NCBI RefSeq assembly: GCF_019803445.1
Contig: NZ_CP081844.1
Location: 1,190,501 to 1,254,500, forward strand
Origin: Caenibius sp. WL
Lineage (GTDB): Bacteria > Pseudomonadota > Alphaproteobacteria > Sphingomonadales > Sphingomonadaceae
Direction of reading: 5' to 3'
DNA: 64,000 nucleotides
Numbering within the stretch: position 1 is the stretch's first letter; each line of letters begins with the position of its first letter. A program made the position numbers and the translations under genes. Shown one piece after another: positions 25,388 through 34,232 of the stretch. Under the pieces are notes generated by a model. That model searched no databases. It was not told where the DNA came from and worked only from the letters and a program-made list of their open reading frames with translations.

Positions 25388-26050
25388 TCAAGTGTGTGTC
25401 GGGGAAGTGGCAGGCTGTCCGGGTGCGTAGGCGCGCATGAACAGGTCCAGCGCCCGGTCGACGTCGGCCGTGGCCCGCACGGCATCCACTCGGTCCGTCA
25501 GGCCGAACAGCAATTGCTGCTGGCTGCGCGACACGCACATCTGCATCAGGAAATGGGCGGCATCCAGCGGTGTATCGGCGCGCAGTTGCCCGCGCTTCAT
25601 CGCCCCGTCGAGGAAGTCCGCGAGCAGGGCGGTGGTGAGGCGCGGCGCACGTTCGTAGAAAATCCGGCCCAGTTCGGGGAAGCGGCCTGCCTCGGCCACG
25701 ATCAGGCGATGCAACGCGATCGCTTCGGGTGAAACGACCTTTTCCAGCAGGCGCAGACAGAAATTGCGCAAGGAGGGCTGGATATCCCCTTCGGGATTGA
25801 GCGTCGCGGACAATTGCGCCCGGAACGCGGTGGTCGCCTGATCGACGACAGCGGTGAACAGCGCTTCCTTGGACGGGAAATAGGCCCACAGGGTGCCTTT
25901 CGATCCGCCCAGCGCAGCGGCAATGGCCGACATGGTGGTGGCGGAATAGCCATGTTCACGAAAATACTGTTCGGCGACAGCCAGTATGGCGTCGCGCCTG
26001 TCCTGCCGCCGGGTTTCGCGGCGGCTCGCTTTGCATTCCGAAAGTGTCAT
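25388..26050 (-). CDS. TetR-family repressor of the efflux operon
   Basis: A 220-residue protein from ATG at 26050; the open frame continues upstream over the efflux gene without meaning. The DNA-binding domain covers about 18-65 (AILAVAEQYFREHGYSATTMSAIAAALGGSKGTLWAYF). The C-terminal domain (including FLDGAMKRGQL) belongs to the AcrR/TetR group that often controls drug efflux. It is divergent from the OMF-EmrA-EmrB operon, with inverted repeats between the two starts. Substrate-induced release from these sites is the expected mechanism. Confidence 0.9.
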   Translation of the reverse strand: MTLSECKASRRETRRQDRRDAILAVAEQYFREHGYSATTMSAIAAALGGSKGTLWAYFPSKEALFTAVVDQATTAFRAQLSATLNPEGDIQPSLRNFCLRLLEKVVSPEAIALHRLIVAEAGRFPELGRIFYERAPRLTTALLADFLDGAMKRGQLRADTPLDAAHFLMQMCVSRSQQQLLFGLTDRVDAVRATADVDRALDLFMRAYAPGQPATSPTHT

Positions 26051-26056
26051 GACTGG

Positions 26057-26142
26057 AACCGTACCATATAGTACGATTTTTTCGTTGACAAGTTTTCTTT
26101 CGGGGCTCAATGCCCCGTGCCCGGATACTGACTGGTACGGTT
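26057..26142. promoter_or_regulatory. Operator pair in the tetR/efflux divergent promoter
   Basis: CGTAC-CATATA-GTACG (26060-26075) is a palindrome close to the tetR start. AACCGTACC (26057-26065) recurs in reverse as GGTACGGTT (26134-26142) three bases before the OMF start codon. A TTGACA lies between them at 26085-26090. Two facing copies covering both gene starts fit a TetR dimer repressing both directions. Confidence 0.6.
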
Positions 26143-26144
26143 TT

Positions 26145-27608
26145 ATGTCGGCGACTCGTAAGCATTTGCAAGTGTGCGCCGCGGTGGCGGCTCTTTCCTT
26201 CGGGTTGGGAGGCTGCGCCGCCGTTCCCGATCTCGGCCCTAAGCCTGTGCCGCGCGCCGCTGAAACGGTTGCGGCCGACCGCAGCTTCGCCGGCGCAACG
26301 GCGGCATGGCCGGGCGACACCTGGTGGACCGCGTTCGGCGATCCGCAACTCACCGCGTTGATCGACGAAGGCTTGCGCAATTCGCCCGATATGGCCGCCG
26401 CCGCCGCACGCTTCCGCAAGGCGGCGGGGATGGCGCAGCAGGCCGGTGCGCCGCTGCTTCCCTCGGTGGATGCGGGGGGCAAGGCTTCGCTCAACAAGCA
26501 AAGCTACAACAATGGCTTTCCCAAGGAGTTCGTGCCGCAGGGATGGCTCGATACCGGCGATGTCAGCGCCAGTCTCGGCTTCGATCTCGATCTCTGGGGC
26601 AAGCACCGGGCAGCGCTGGCCGCGGCGACTTCGGAAGTAAAGGCGGCCGGTTACGATGCGCAGCAGGCGCGGCTGGCGTTGGCCACCGGAATCGCCGATG
26701 CCTACACCGATCTCGCCCGCCTTTATGAAGAACGGGATATCCGGCAGGCGACGCTGAAACTGCGCACCGCCAGCCGCGATCTGGTGGCGCAGCGCCAGCG
26801 CAACGGCCTGGAAACCCGGGGCAGCGAACGGCAAGCCGATGCCACCGTGGCCACGGCGCGCGCCGAACTGGCCGCCGCGCAGGAAGCCATCACCTTGCGC
26901 ACCAACCAGATTGCCGCGCTGATCGGCGCGGGGCCGGATCGCGGCCTCGACATCGCCCGGCCCCGGCTTTCCCTTCCGGCAGCGGGCGGGCTTCCCGCCG
27001 GGGTGACGACCGATCTGGTCGCGCGGCGGCCGGATATCGCCGGGGCGCTGGTCCGGGTCGAAGCGGCGGGCAGCCGGATCAAGGTGGCGCGGGCGGATTT
27101 CTATCCCGCGATCAGCCTCAATGCCCTGATCGGCCTGCAATCGCTGGGCCTTGATCAACTGTTCAAGAAGGATTCGCTCTACGGCAATGTCGGCCCTGCG
27201 ATCAGTCTGCCGATTTTCCATGGCGGGGCGATCAGCGGCCAGTATCGCAGCGCGCGGGCGACGTATGACGAAGCGGTGGCGGATTACGACCGGACCGTGC
27301 TCGGCGCATATCAGGACGTGGCCGATGCGATGACCAGCCGCACCATGCTGGCGCAGCGTCTGGCCGATGCGCGCGCCGCGCTGGCCGCCTCGCAGCAGGC
27401 CTACGATATCGCCCGGCTGCGCTATCAGGGCGGGCTGTCGACCTATATCGACGTGTTGAACGTGGAGGATCGCCTGCTGATCGCGCGCGATACGGTGGCG
27501 GCGCTCGAAGCGCGCGCCTATACGCTCGACATTGCTCTCATTCGCGCGCTGGGCGGCGGTTTCCAGACTGCGAACAATTCCGAATCCAAGGATCAAACCG
27601 ATGGCTGA
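26145..27608 (+). CDS. Outer-membrane efflux lipoprotein, NodT/OprM family
   Basis: A 487-residue protein. ATG 26145 gives a clean lipoprotein signal peptide ending LGGC (Cys24), which supports this start although the ribosome site is weak and overlaps an operator half. The body shows the TolC-like duplicated helical pattern (AAARFRKAAGMAQQAGAPLLPSV; FYPAISLNALIGLQS) found in outer-membrane factors of tripartite pumps. It forms the exit duct for the EmrA/EmrB pair encoded next; the downstream ATG overlaps its stop by eight bases. Control by the divergent TetR gene is likely. Confidence 0.92.
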   Translation: MSATRKHLQVCAAVAALSFGLGGCAAVPDLGPKPVPRAAETVAADRSFAGATAAWPGDTWWTAFGDPQLTALIDEGLRNSPDMAAAAARFRKAAGMAQQAGAPLLPSVDAGGKASLNKQSYNNGFPKEFVPQGWLDTGDVSASLGFDLDLWGKHRAALAAATSEVKAAGYDAQQARLALATGIADAYTDLARLYEERDIRQATLKLRTASRDLVAQRQRNGLETRGSERQADATVATARAELAAAQEAITLRTNQIAALIGAGPDRGLDIARPRLSLPAAGGLPAGVTTDLVARRPDIAGALVRVEAAGSRIKVARADFYPAISLNALIGLQSLGLDQLFKKDSLYGNVGPAISLPIFHGGAISGQYRSARATYDEAVADYDRTVLGAYQDVADAMTSRTMLAQRLADARAALAASQQAYDIARLRYQGGLSTYIDVLNVEDRLLIARDTVAALEARAYTLDIALIRALGGGFQTANNSESKDQTDG

Positions 27609-28728
27609 AGCCGATCCCATACAGCAGGCCCCGATCGCGGCCGACACCGGCCCGCAGATCGACGAGGCCAAGGCGCGCCAGCAGGAAATACGCCGCAAGT
27701 GGCTTCTGCGGTTGCTCGTGGTGGTTTTGATCGTCGGCGGGGGTATCGGCCTCTGGTACGTGCTGATCGGGCGCAATCATGTCAGCACCGACAACGCCTA
27801 CGTGAATGCGGAAATGGCGCAGGTCACGCCGCTGATGTCCGCCCAGGCCGTCGAAGTGAAAGTGAGCGATACCGACAGCGTGAAGCGCGGCCAGATACTG
27901 GTGGTGCTGGACGGCTCCGACGCCCGGATCGCGGTGGCGCAGGCGGAAGCCGATCTGGCCGACGCCCGCCGCAAATTCCGCCAGGCATCGGCGACCACCA
28001 GTTCTTTGGCTTCGCAGGTCAAAGTCCGCGAAGCGACGATCGCGCAGGCCCAGGCTGATTTCAACAAGGCGCAGATCGATCTGCAACGCCGCGAAAAGCT
28101 GGCCGGCAGCGGGGCGGTTTCGGGTGAGGAACTGACGCAGGCCCGTGCCGCTTTCGCCACGGCCAAGGCGGCGTTGGCGCAGGCCCAGTCGACCCGTTCG
28201 GCGGCGGTCGGCGAATTTGCCGCCAGCGAAGCGCTGGTGCGCGGTTCGACCGAGGAAACCGATCCCGCGGTAATGGCGGCCAAGGCGCGTTTGGAATCGG
28301 CGCAACTGGATCTTCAGCGCACCGTGATCCGCGCGCCCATCGACGGCGTGGTGACCAAGCGGCAGGTGCAGGTGGGGCAGCGTGTGGCGCAGGGCAGCCC
28401 GATCATGACGATCGTTCCGCTGAACAACGTGTATGTCGATGCCAATTTCAAGGAACGCCAGCTTCGCCGGGTGAAAGTGGGCATGCCCGCCAAAGTGACC
28501 GCCGACCTTTACGGCGGCAGCGTGGTCTATCACGGCAAAGTCGTGGGTTTCGCGGGCGGCACGGGCGCTTCCATGGCGCTGATCCCGGCCCAGAACGCCA
28601 CCGGCAACTGGATCAAGGTTGTGCAGCGCCTGCCGGTGCGCATCCAGCTCGATCCGAAGGAACTGGCGGCGCATCCGCTGCGCGTGGGTCTTTCGACGGA
28701 AGTCGAAATCGACCTTTCGGGCAACTGA
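27601..28728 (+). CDS. HlyD/EmrA-type membrane-fusion protein
   Basis: A 375-residue protein with a short cytoplasmic N-terminus, one membrane helix (about 37-58), then a lipoyl-like half-domain (VSTDNAYVNAEMAQVTP), a long alpha-helical hairpin (about 115-225) and the second lipoyl half (VIRAPIDGVVTKRQVQVGQ). This is the EmrA order. It links the inner-membrane EmrB-like transporter to the outer-membrane factor. It overlaps the OMF gene by eight bases and precedes the transporter by ten, a compact three-gene operon. Confidence 0.93.
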   Translation: MAEADPIQQAPIAADTGPQIDEAKARQQEIRRKWLLRLLVVVLIVGGGIGLWYVLIGRNHVSTDNAYVNAEMAQVTPLMSAQAVEVKVSDTDSVKRGQILVVLDGSDARIAVAQAEADLADARRKFRQASATTSSLASQVKVREATIAQAQADFNKAQIDLQRREKLAGSGAVSGEELTQARAAFATAKAALAQAQSTRSAAVGEFAASEALVRGSTEETDPAVMAAKARLESAQLDLQRTVIRAPIDGVVTKRQVQVGQRVAQGSPIMTIVPLNNVYVDANFKERQLRRVKVGMPAKVTADLYGGSVVYHGKVVGFAGGTGASMALIPAQNATGNWIKVVQRLPVRIQLDPKELAAHPLRVGLSTEVEIDLSGN

Positions 28729-28738
28729 GACGCTTGCA

Positions 28739-30271
28739 GTGACCGCCGATCAGGCCAGCTATTCGAAAATCCCGCCATCGCGGCGTTTCATCGCCGGGAT
28801 GGTGCTGGCGCTGAGCAATTTCATGGTCGTGCTCGACATGACCATCGCCAACGTCTCGATCCCCCATATCGCGGGCAATCTGGGCATTTCCGCGTCGCAG
28901 GGCACATGGGTCATCACCTCCTACGCCGTGGCCGAGGCGATCTGCGTGCCGCTGACCGGCTGGCTTGCCCAGCGGTTCGGCGCGGTGCGGGTGTTCCTGA
29001 TGAGCATGATCGGCTTCGGCACGTTCTCGCTGCTGTGCGGGCTGTCGCCCACGCTGAACATGCTTGTCCTCTGCCGGATCGGGCAGGGGATTTGCGGCGG
29101 GCCGCTGATGCCGATGTCGCAAACCCTGCTGCTGCGTCTCTATCCGCCCGAACAGCGCGGCAAAGCGATGGGGATATGGGCGATGACAACGTTGCTCGGC
29201 CCCGCGCTGGGGCCGATCCTGGGCGGCACGATCAGCGACAACTGGAGCTGGCACTGGATTTTCTTCATCAACGTGCCGATCGCGGTGATGATCACGCTGG
29301 CGGCGATTGCGCTGCTGACGCCGCTGGAAATGGAACGCCAGAAAACCCCGATCGATATCGTCGGCCTCTTGCTGCTGGTGTTCTGGATCGGCTGCCTGCA
29401 GATCATGCTCGACATCGGGCGGGAACACGACTGGTTCAGCGATCCGCTGGTGCTGGCCCTCGCTGTCTGCGCGTTCCTCGGCTTCCTCGTCTTCCTGATA
29501 TGGGAACTGACCGACAGGCATCCGGTGGTCAATCTGCGGGTCTTCCGCAATCGCGGCTTCTCCATGGGGCTGATGGCGTTATCGATCTGTTTCGGCACTT
29601 ATTTCGCCAGTATCGTGGTGATCCCGCAATGGTTGCAGATGTCGATGGGCTATACCGCGACGCAGGCCGGGCTCGTCACCGCGTTCACCGCGATGAGCGC
29701 GCTGGTCACTTCGCAGATCGCCGCGCGGCTGATCGGCAAAGTGGATGCCCGGATCATGGTGTCCTGCGCGATGGCGTGGCTGGGGCTGATGGCCTTGTGG
29801 CGGACGACGCACTGGACGGCGGATGCCGATTTCTGGACGCTGGCTCTGCCGCAGATGGTGCAGGGCTTCGCGATGCCGTTCTTCATCGTGCCGCTGACGA
29901 CGATCACTTTGAGCTCGGTGCCGCCGAATGACGTGCCGGCGGCGGCGGGGCTCCAGAACTTCCTGCGGACCATGGCCAGCGCAATCGCGGCGTCCATCGT
30001 GCTGACCTTGTGGGACGATGCGCAGCGCGTTTCCCGAAGCGATATCGTTTCCTCCCTGCGGCCGGATGAAACGCTGGCCCAGTTGTCGGCCAGCGGTATG
30101 CCCACGCTGCAATCCTGGCAGACGATTTCCAGTCTGGCCGATCAGCAGGCGACGGCGATTGCCGTCAACCATGTCTTCCTGCTTTCGACCGGGGCGCTGT
30201 TCGTGGCGGCGGCGCTGATCTGGCTTTCGCCCAAACCGAAAGGGCCGGTGCAGGCGGGCGGGGGTCACTAA
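28739..30271 (+). CDS. DHA2-family (EmrB-type, 14-TMS) drug:H+ antiporter
   Basis: GTG 28739 is taken as the start, ten bases after the emrA-like stop; the frame upstream overlaps that gene. The 510-residue product has the hydrophobicity of a 14-helix major facilitator, beginning FIAGMVLALSNFMVVLDMTIANVSIPHIAG, the typical DHA2 first helix with an acidic residue. GPALGPILGG matches antiporter motif C. It exports hydrophobic compounds out of the cell with the two preceding proteins. The substrates are unknown; the genomic neighbourhood suggests pathway intermediates or toxic aromatics. Confidence 0.93.
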   Translation: MTADQASYSKIPPSRRFIAGMVLALSNFMVVLDMTIANVSIPHIAGNLGISASQGTWVITSYAVAEAICVPLTGWLAQRFGAVRVFLMSMIGFGTFSLLCGLSPTLNMLVLCRIGQGICGGPLMPMSQTLLLRLYPPEQRGKAMGIWAMTTLLGPALGPILGGTISDNWSWHWIFFINVPIAVMITLAAIALLTPLEMERQKTPIDIVGLLLLVFWIGCLQIMLDIGREHDWFSDPLVLALAVCAFLGFLVFLIWELTDRHPVVNLRVFRNRGFSMGLMALSICFGTYFASIVVIPQWLQMSMGYTATQAGLVTAFTAMSALVTSQIAARLIGKVDARIMVSCAMAWLGLMALWRTTHWTADADFWTLALPQMVQGFAMPFFIVPLTTITLSSVPPNDVPAAAGLQNFLRTMASAIAASIVLTLWDDAQRVSRSDIVSSLRPDETLAQLSASGMPTLQSWQTISSLADQQATAIAVNHVFLLSTGALFVAAALIWLSPKPKGPVQAGGGH

Positions 30272-30278
30272 AACGACA

Positions 30279-30303
30279 AACCCGCCGCGCAGGGCGGCGG
30301 GTT
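30279..30303. terminator. Bidirectional terminator between efflux operon and SDR gene
   Basis: Perfect 10-bp stem AACCCGCCGC / GCGGCGGGTT with a 5-base loop. On the minus strand it is followed by TGTCGTTTT, so it best ends the minus-strand SDR transcript, while also closing the efflux operon. Confidence 0.7.
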
Positions 30304-30328
30304 CGAGGATTGCAGGGCAGGCTACGTG

Positions 30329-31114
30329 TCAGCCGTTGAAGCCGAGCTTGCCGTAAAGCGTGATCCCTTCGGCCAGAGCCGCGCCATCCACCACGAGATC
30401 GGCCCCGGCGACGAAATCCGCCGCTGCGCTGGCGAGGAATACCGCCGCTGCCCCGACATGATCGGGCAGGCCCGCCGTGTGCAGCGGCTGGAACTGGCTG
30501 ACATGCGCATCCGCGAACCCGGCGGCGCGCATGTTCTCCGTCAGGATCAGGCCGGGCGAAATGCTGTTCACCCGAATGCCATGGGGCGCCAGTTCGCCCG
30601 CCGCGTTCTGCGTCAGGCGGACCAGCGCCGCTTTCGCCGCGCTGTAGATCGGCGGGCCGGCCCCGGCGGCCTGTGCGGAAATCGATCCGATAGTGATGAT
30701 GCGCCCGGCCGTGCCCTGCGCGATCATGTGCCGCGCGGCGGCGCGAATGCCGAGAAATGCGGAACGCAGGGTCAGCCGTATGGCGTCGTCGAAATTGTCC
30801 GGCGCGGTATCGATGATCCGGCCCAGCGCCCCGGCGGGGCCGCCCGCGTTGCAGACCATGCAATCGAACCCGCCGAACCGGGCCTGCGCCGTTTCGATGG
30901 CCTGCTGCACCCCGCTTTCGCTGGTGGCGTCCGCTTCGACGAACAGGACGGTGTCGCTCTCCCCGGCCAGATCGGAAGCATCGAAAGCGTCGCGGTCGAT
31001 ATCGGCGATCACCACGCGCGCCCCGGCGCTATGGAGGCTGCGGGCGACGCCCAGGCCGATGCCTTTGGCGCCGCCTGTGACCAGAGCGGTCTGGCCTGTC
31101 AGCGAAGCGCTCAT
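30329..31114 (-). CDS. Short-chain dehydrogenase/reductase (last gene of the TonB cluster)
   Basis: A 261-residue classical SDR: cofactor loop GGAKGIG, VCNAGG, catalytic Ser in GSISAQ and YSAAK with Tyr and Lys. The C-terminus GADLVVDGAALAEG is normal. Its ATG overlaps the stop of the cupin gene by four bases (ATGA), implying coupled translation. It probably oxidises a hydroxyl group of the compound taken up by the receptor at 31668. A terminator follows. Confidence 0.9.
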   Translation of the reverse strand: MSASLTGQTALVTGGAKGIGLGVARSLHSAGARVVIADIDRDAFDASDLAGESDTVLFVEADATSESGVQQAIETAQARFGGFDCMVCNAGGPAGALGRIIDTAPDNFDDAIRLTLRSAFLGIRAAARHMIAQGTAGRIITIGSISAQAAGAGPPIYSAAKAALVRLTQNAAGELAPHGIRVNSISPGLILTENMRAAGFADAHVSQFQPLHTAGLPDHVGAAAVFLASAAADFVAGADLVVDGAALAEGITLYGKLGFNG

Positions 31115-31551
31115 GCAGGCAGACCCATCATCAGCGCGAGCAGGCGGATCGGCTTGTCGCCATGATTGAACCAGGCATGATTGGTGTTGCGCTGGACGAC
31201 GAGATCGCCGGGTTGGACCATGATCTTTTCATCATCCAGCACCAGTTCGACCGGGCCATCGAGAATGACCACGAAATCCACCGTGTTGGTCAGATGGAAG
31301 CCATCGGCATCGATCCCGTCCACGCCCTGCGCCAGATGCGCGCGCATTTCCTCCACCGGCGGAACGGAAACGATGTTCCAGCTCGCCGAACCGGCGCCCT
31401 GGGGGAAGGACGTATCGCCCTGGGCGCTTTCGTCGCCCAGGGGGGCATCGGCAGATACCGACCAGAGATTGACCCAGTAATCGCCGGGCAGTTCTTCGGC
31501 CTTGAGAACGCGGGATCGGCCGGAAACCGTGGTCGTCACAATCGTGCGCAT
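31111..31551 (-). CDS. Cupin-domain protein
   Basis: A 146-residue single-domain cupin. The C-terminal barrel shows VDFVVILDGPVELVLDDEKIMVQPGDLVVQRNTNHAWFN, with the second cupin motif ending N-x-NHAW. The first motif is less canonical: where G-x5-H-x-H is expected it reads GFHLTNTVD, with one His. It may be a small metal-dependent isomerase, a dioxygenase or a binding protein. It sits between the TonB receptor and the SDR and overlaps the latter, so it acts in the same pathway. No finer assignment is possible. Confidence 0.8.
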   Translation of the reverse strand: MRTIVTTTVSGRSRVLKAEELPGDYWVNLWSVSADAPLGDESAQGDTSFPQGAGSASWNIVSVPPVEEMRAHLAQGVDGIDADGFHLTNTVDFVVILDGPVELVLDDEKIMVQPGDLVVQRNTNHAWFNHGDKPIRLLALMMGLPA

Positions 31552-31616
31552 GGATGTGTGTCCTCTCGTATGCTGCCCTGCGGGCGCTGTTTTTATAAGA
31601 GTGGCAGATAAGAAAA

Positions 31617-31648
31617 GGGCCTGCCAGCGCGATCACGCTGGCAGGCCC
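31617..31648 (-). terminator. Terminator of the TonB-dependent receptor gene
   Basis: Perfect 13-bp stem GGGCCTGCCAGCG / CGCTGGCAGGCCC with a 6-base loop, followed on the minus strand by TTTTCTTATC. It lies 19 bases beyond the receptor stop, so the cupin-SDR pair depends on read-through or its own promoter. Confidence 0.8.
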
Positions 31649-31667
31649 GTTCGTCACTGGCGATGCA

Positions 31668-34160
31668 TCAGAACTCGATCGACAGATCGACCCCGTAAGT
31701 GGCCGGATCGTCAAACAGTGCCGCCGCCGTAATGCCGGTGTTGGCAATGAAGTTCAGGCGCTGCTTGTTGGTGATGTTGCGACCCCAGACGGAAAGCGCT
31801 GCCTTGGTCGGGCCAACCGGAATGTTCGCCACCGTCGCACGCGCATTCAGAGTCAGCAGACCCTTCTGGTTGAGCAGATCGTTCATGTAGCGGTTGTCGT
31901 AGTCGATGCCTTCGGCAACAAAACCTGCGTTGCTGAACTTCTCCGTGCCGACCTTGATCGACGAGCGATAGGCCGCATCGAGGCGAAGCATCAGCGTGGT
32001 TTCACCGACCAGCGGCGTGACGTACTGAACCGAACCTGTGGTCATGAACTTCGGCCGCTGGGCTTCGGGATAATCCTTGACGTTGGTAACGCCACCGCCA
32101 TCCAGAATGGCCTTCGAAATCTTCTTGAAGTCGAAGTCGGTGTAGCTACCCGACCAGCCAAGAGTCAGACCTTCGGTCGGAACGGCCGTGAATTCCCATT
32201 CCACACCGTAAGCACGCGCCTTGCCGAAGTTGGCGGTGTACGAGGCCGAAATGATCTTCTCAAGATTGCCGCTGGGCGACATGATCTGACCGTCTAAGGC
32301 GAACTGCGGGGTCTGCAGACCGCTATAGGTCACGTGGAACGCGGCAAGGTTGGCGCGCAGACGGCGGTCAAACCACTGCGTCTTGACGCCGGCTTCCCAC
32401 GATTTGGCCTTTTCTTCGCCATATTCGATGGCCGGGCCCTGGAAGACGCGTCCGGTAACCCTGTCGATTGCCATCGAACCTGCCGACGTACCGCCAGCGA
32501 TGAAGCTGGTGCTGTACTTGGCATAGGCCATGAAATCTTCACTGGCCTTGTACGAGATATTGCCGAGGAAGCTGAAGTTACCCTTCGAGTACTGGTAAGT
32601 CGAACCCGGTTCGCCTGCTGCCACGTCGAAGAACGTCTTGTCGTCCTGCGTGTAGCGGATGCCGCCCGTGATATCGAACTTGTCGGTCAGGTGATAGGTC
32701 AGCTGACCATAGCCAGCCGTCTGCTTCACCCGATAGTAGAAGCTGCGATCGAATTCGCTGATGGGCGCGCCTGCGTAGGCACCACCAGGATAAGTACCGA
32801 ACGCATGGGTCGTTGCTTCACCCCAAGGGTTGCTGCCCGGCTTGGTCCGGCGAGTATAGTGGAACAGCCCCAGGGTGCCGGTGACTTTGTCGGTATCGAT
32901 GTTGAGCTGCAGTTCGTTGCTGAACTGGTTCAACTTGCTGCAGCACAGCACCGTCAGCAGGGACATCGGCCCATAGGCTGTCGGGTTGCCCTGTTGATCA
33001 TAGGCAATCGGCCCGGTAATCACGCCGGCCCCATCGAGGTTGGACGTGAAGCCCTTGCGATCGTTGCTGCGCCAGCTGGCCGTGTTCTTGATCGAAAGCC
33101 AGTCATTCGCCTGATAATTGGCGACAAACAGGTGCGACTGGGTCTTGGTGATCGTCTGCGTCGTGGTGTCGTTGAAAGCAATCCGGCCGCGCTTGGTCTG
33201 GATATAGTCGTCGATCGAAGGGCCACCGAAAAACGGCTGAGAAGCCACGATCTGATAGGCACCGACCCCGGCTTCGGTATCGGGGAAACCGAGCAGGTAA
33301 ACAGCCGGCGGAGCCGACTTCTGGCGCGACCAATCATATTTGTAGTCGAGCGTCAGGCCTTCGACCACATCCTTCCAGCGCACGGCGACGTGGACGGCGT
33401 CGTTCGTGCTTTCACCCAGACGCTTGACCGAGGTCAGCTTGCCGAGTTCGCCGCTGGTGTGCGTGCTGTAGTCGATCGTCGTCTGGCGGAAATTGCGGAC
33501 GTTGTTCTTCTTTTCGTTATGCAGATAGCTGACCGACGCGCTCAGCCCGTTCCATTCGGGCGTGTCGATGCGGGTCTTGCTGCGGAACGAACCGAAGCGG
33601 GCATAGCTGAAATCCTGCTTGATGCCGAATTCGCCCTTGGGGCCGCTGGTGATGTAGTTGATCGCGCCGCCGGTGGAGTTGGTGCCGAACAGGGTGCCCG
33701 CCGGGCCGCGAATGATTTCGATCCGTTCGATTTCGTTGATGTCGAACAGGATCCCGTTCAGCGCGCCGAGATAGACGCCATCGATGTAGTACGAAATCCC
33801 GTTGTCGACCGTCGGGTTCGTTGCCGCGCCGGAAACCTGGCCGCGCATCACGGTGGACGGGATCGAGCTGCCGCCCGGCTGGGTGACCACATAGAGGTTC
33901 GGCGCGATGGAGCGCAGATCGGCAATGTTTTCGATCCGCGCGTTGGCGATCGCTTCCGAGGTCACGGCCGTCACGGCCACCGGAACATTTTGCAGGTTTT
34001 CGGCACGCTTCTGCGCCGTCACCACGATTTCCTGGACACCGCCGGTGCGGGCGGCTGCTTCATCGGTTGCCGCATCCTGGGCGAAGGCGGGCTGGGCGCC
34101 GAGCACAGCCAAGGCAACCACCGACACTGACGTAGTGCCGGTCAACTTCAGATAACGCAT
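31668..34160 (-). CDS. TonB-dependent outer-membrane receptor
   Basis: An 830-residue protein with a signal peptide (to about residue 28, ending AFAQD), a TonB-box-like region (VQEIVVTAQKR) and a plug domain (LQNVPVAVTAVTSEAI; IERIEIIRGPAGTLFGTNSTGGAINYIT). A beta-barrel follows, ending in Phe (DLSIEF), the usual outer-membrane sorting signal. Sphingomonads use such receptors for import of hydrophobic carbon sources as well as iron chelates. Flanking SDR and cupin genes favour an organic substrate. GGGAGT precedes the start; a strong terminator follows. Confidence 0.93.
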   Translation of the reverse strand: MRYLKLTGTTSVSVVALAVLGAQPAFAQDAATDEAAARTGGVQEIVVTAQKRAENLQNVPVAVTAVTSEAIANARIENIADLRSIAPNLYVVTQPGGSSIPSTVMRGQVSGAATNPTVDNGISYYIDGVYLGALNGILFDINEIERIEIIRGPAGTLFGTNSTGGAINYITSGPKGEFGIKQDFSYARFGSFRSKTRIDTPEWNGLSASVSYLHNEKKNNVRNFRQTTIDYSTHTSGELGKLTSVKRLGESTNDAVHVAVRWKDVVEGLTLDYKYDWSRQKSAPPAVYLLGFPDTEAGVGAYQIVASQPFFGGPSIDDYIQTKRGRIAFNDTTTQTITKTQSHLFVANYQANDWLSIKNTASWRSNDRKGFTSNLDGAGVITGPIAYDQQGNPTAYGPMSLLTVLCCSKLNQFSNELQLNIDTDKVTGTLGLFHYTRRTKPGSNPWGEATTHAFGTYPGGAYAGAPISEFDRSFYYRVKQTAGYGQLTYHLTDKFDITGGIRYTQDDKTFFDVAAGEPGSTYQYSKGNFSFLGNISYKASEDFMAYAKYSTSFIAGGTSAGSMAIDRVTGRVFQGPAIEYGEEKAKSWEAGVKTQWFDRRLRANLAAFHVTYSGLQTPQFALDGQIMSPSGNLEKIISASYTANFGKARAYGVEWEFTAVPTEGLTLGWSGSYTDFDFKKISKAILDGGGVTNVKDYPEAQRPKFMTTGSVQYVTPLVGETTLMLRLDAAYRSSIKVGTEKFSNAGFVAEGIDYDNRYMNDLLNQKGLLTLNARATVANIPVGPTKAALSVWGRNITNKQRLNFIANTGITAAALFDDPATYGVDLSIEF

Positions 34161-34232
34161 TACTCACTCCCTTGAATATTCCGATGATTTGGGGGAATCG
34201 GAATTCTTTTGATAAGTGGAAGCTGGCCCGCC

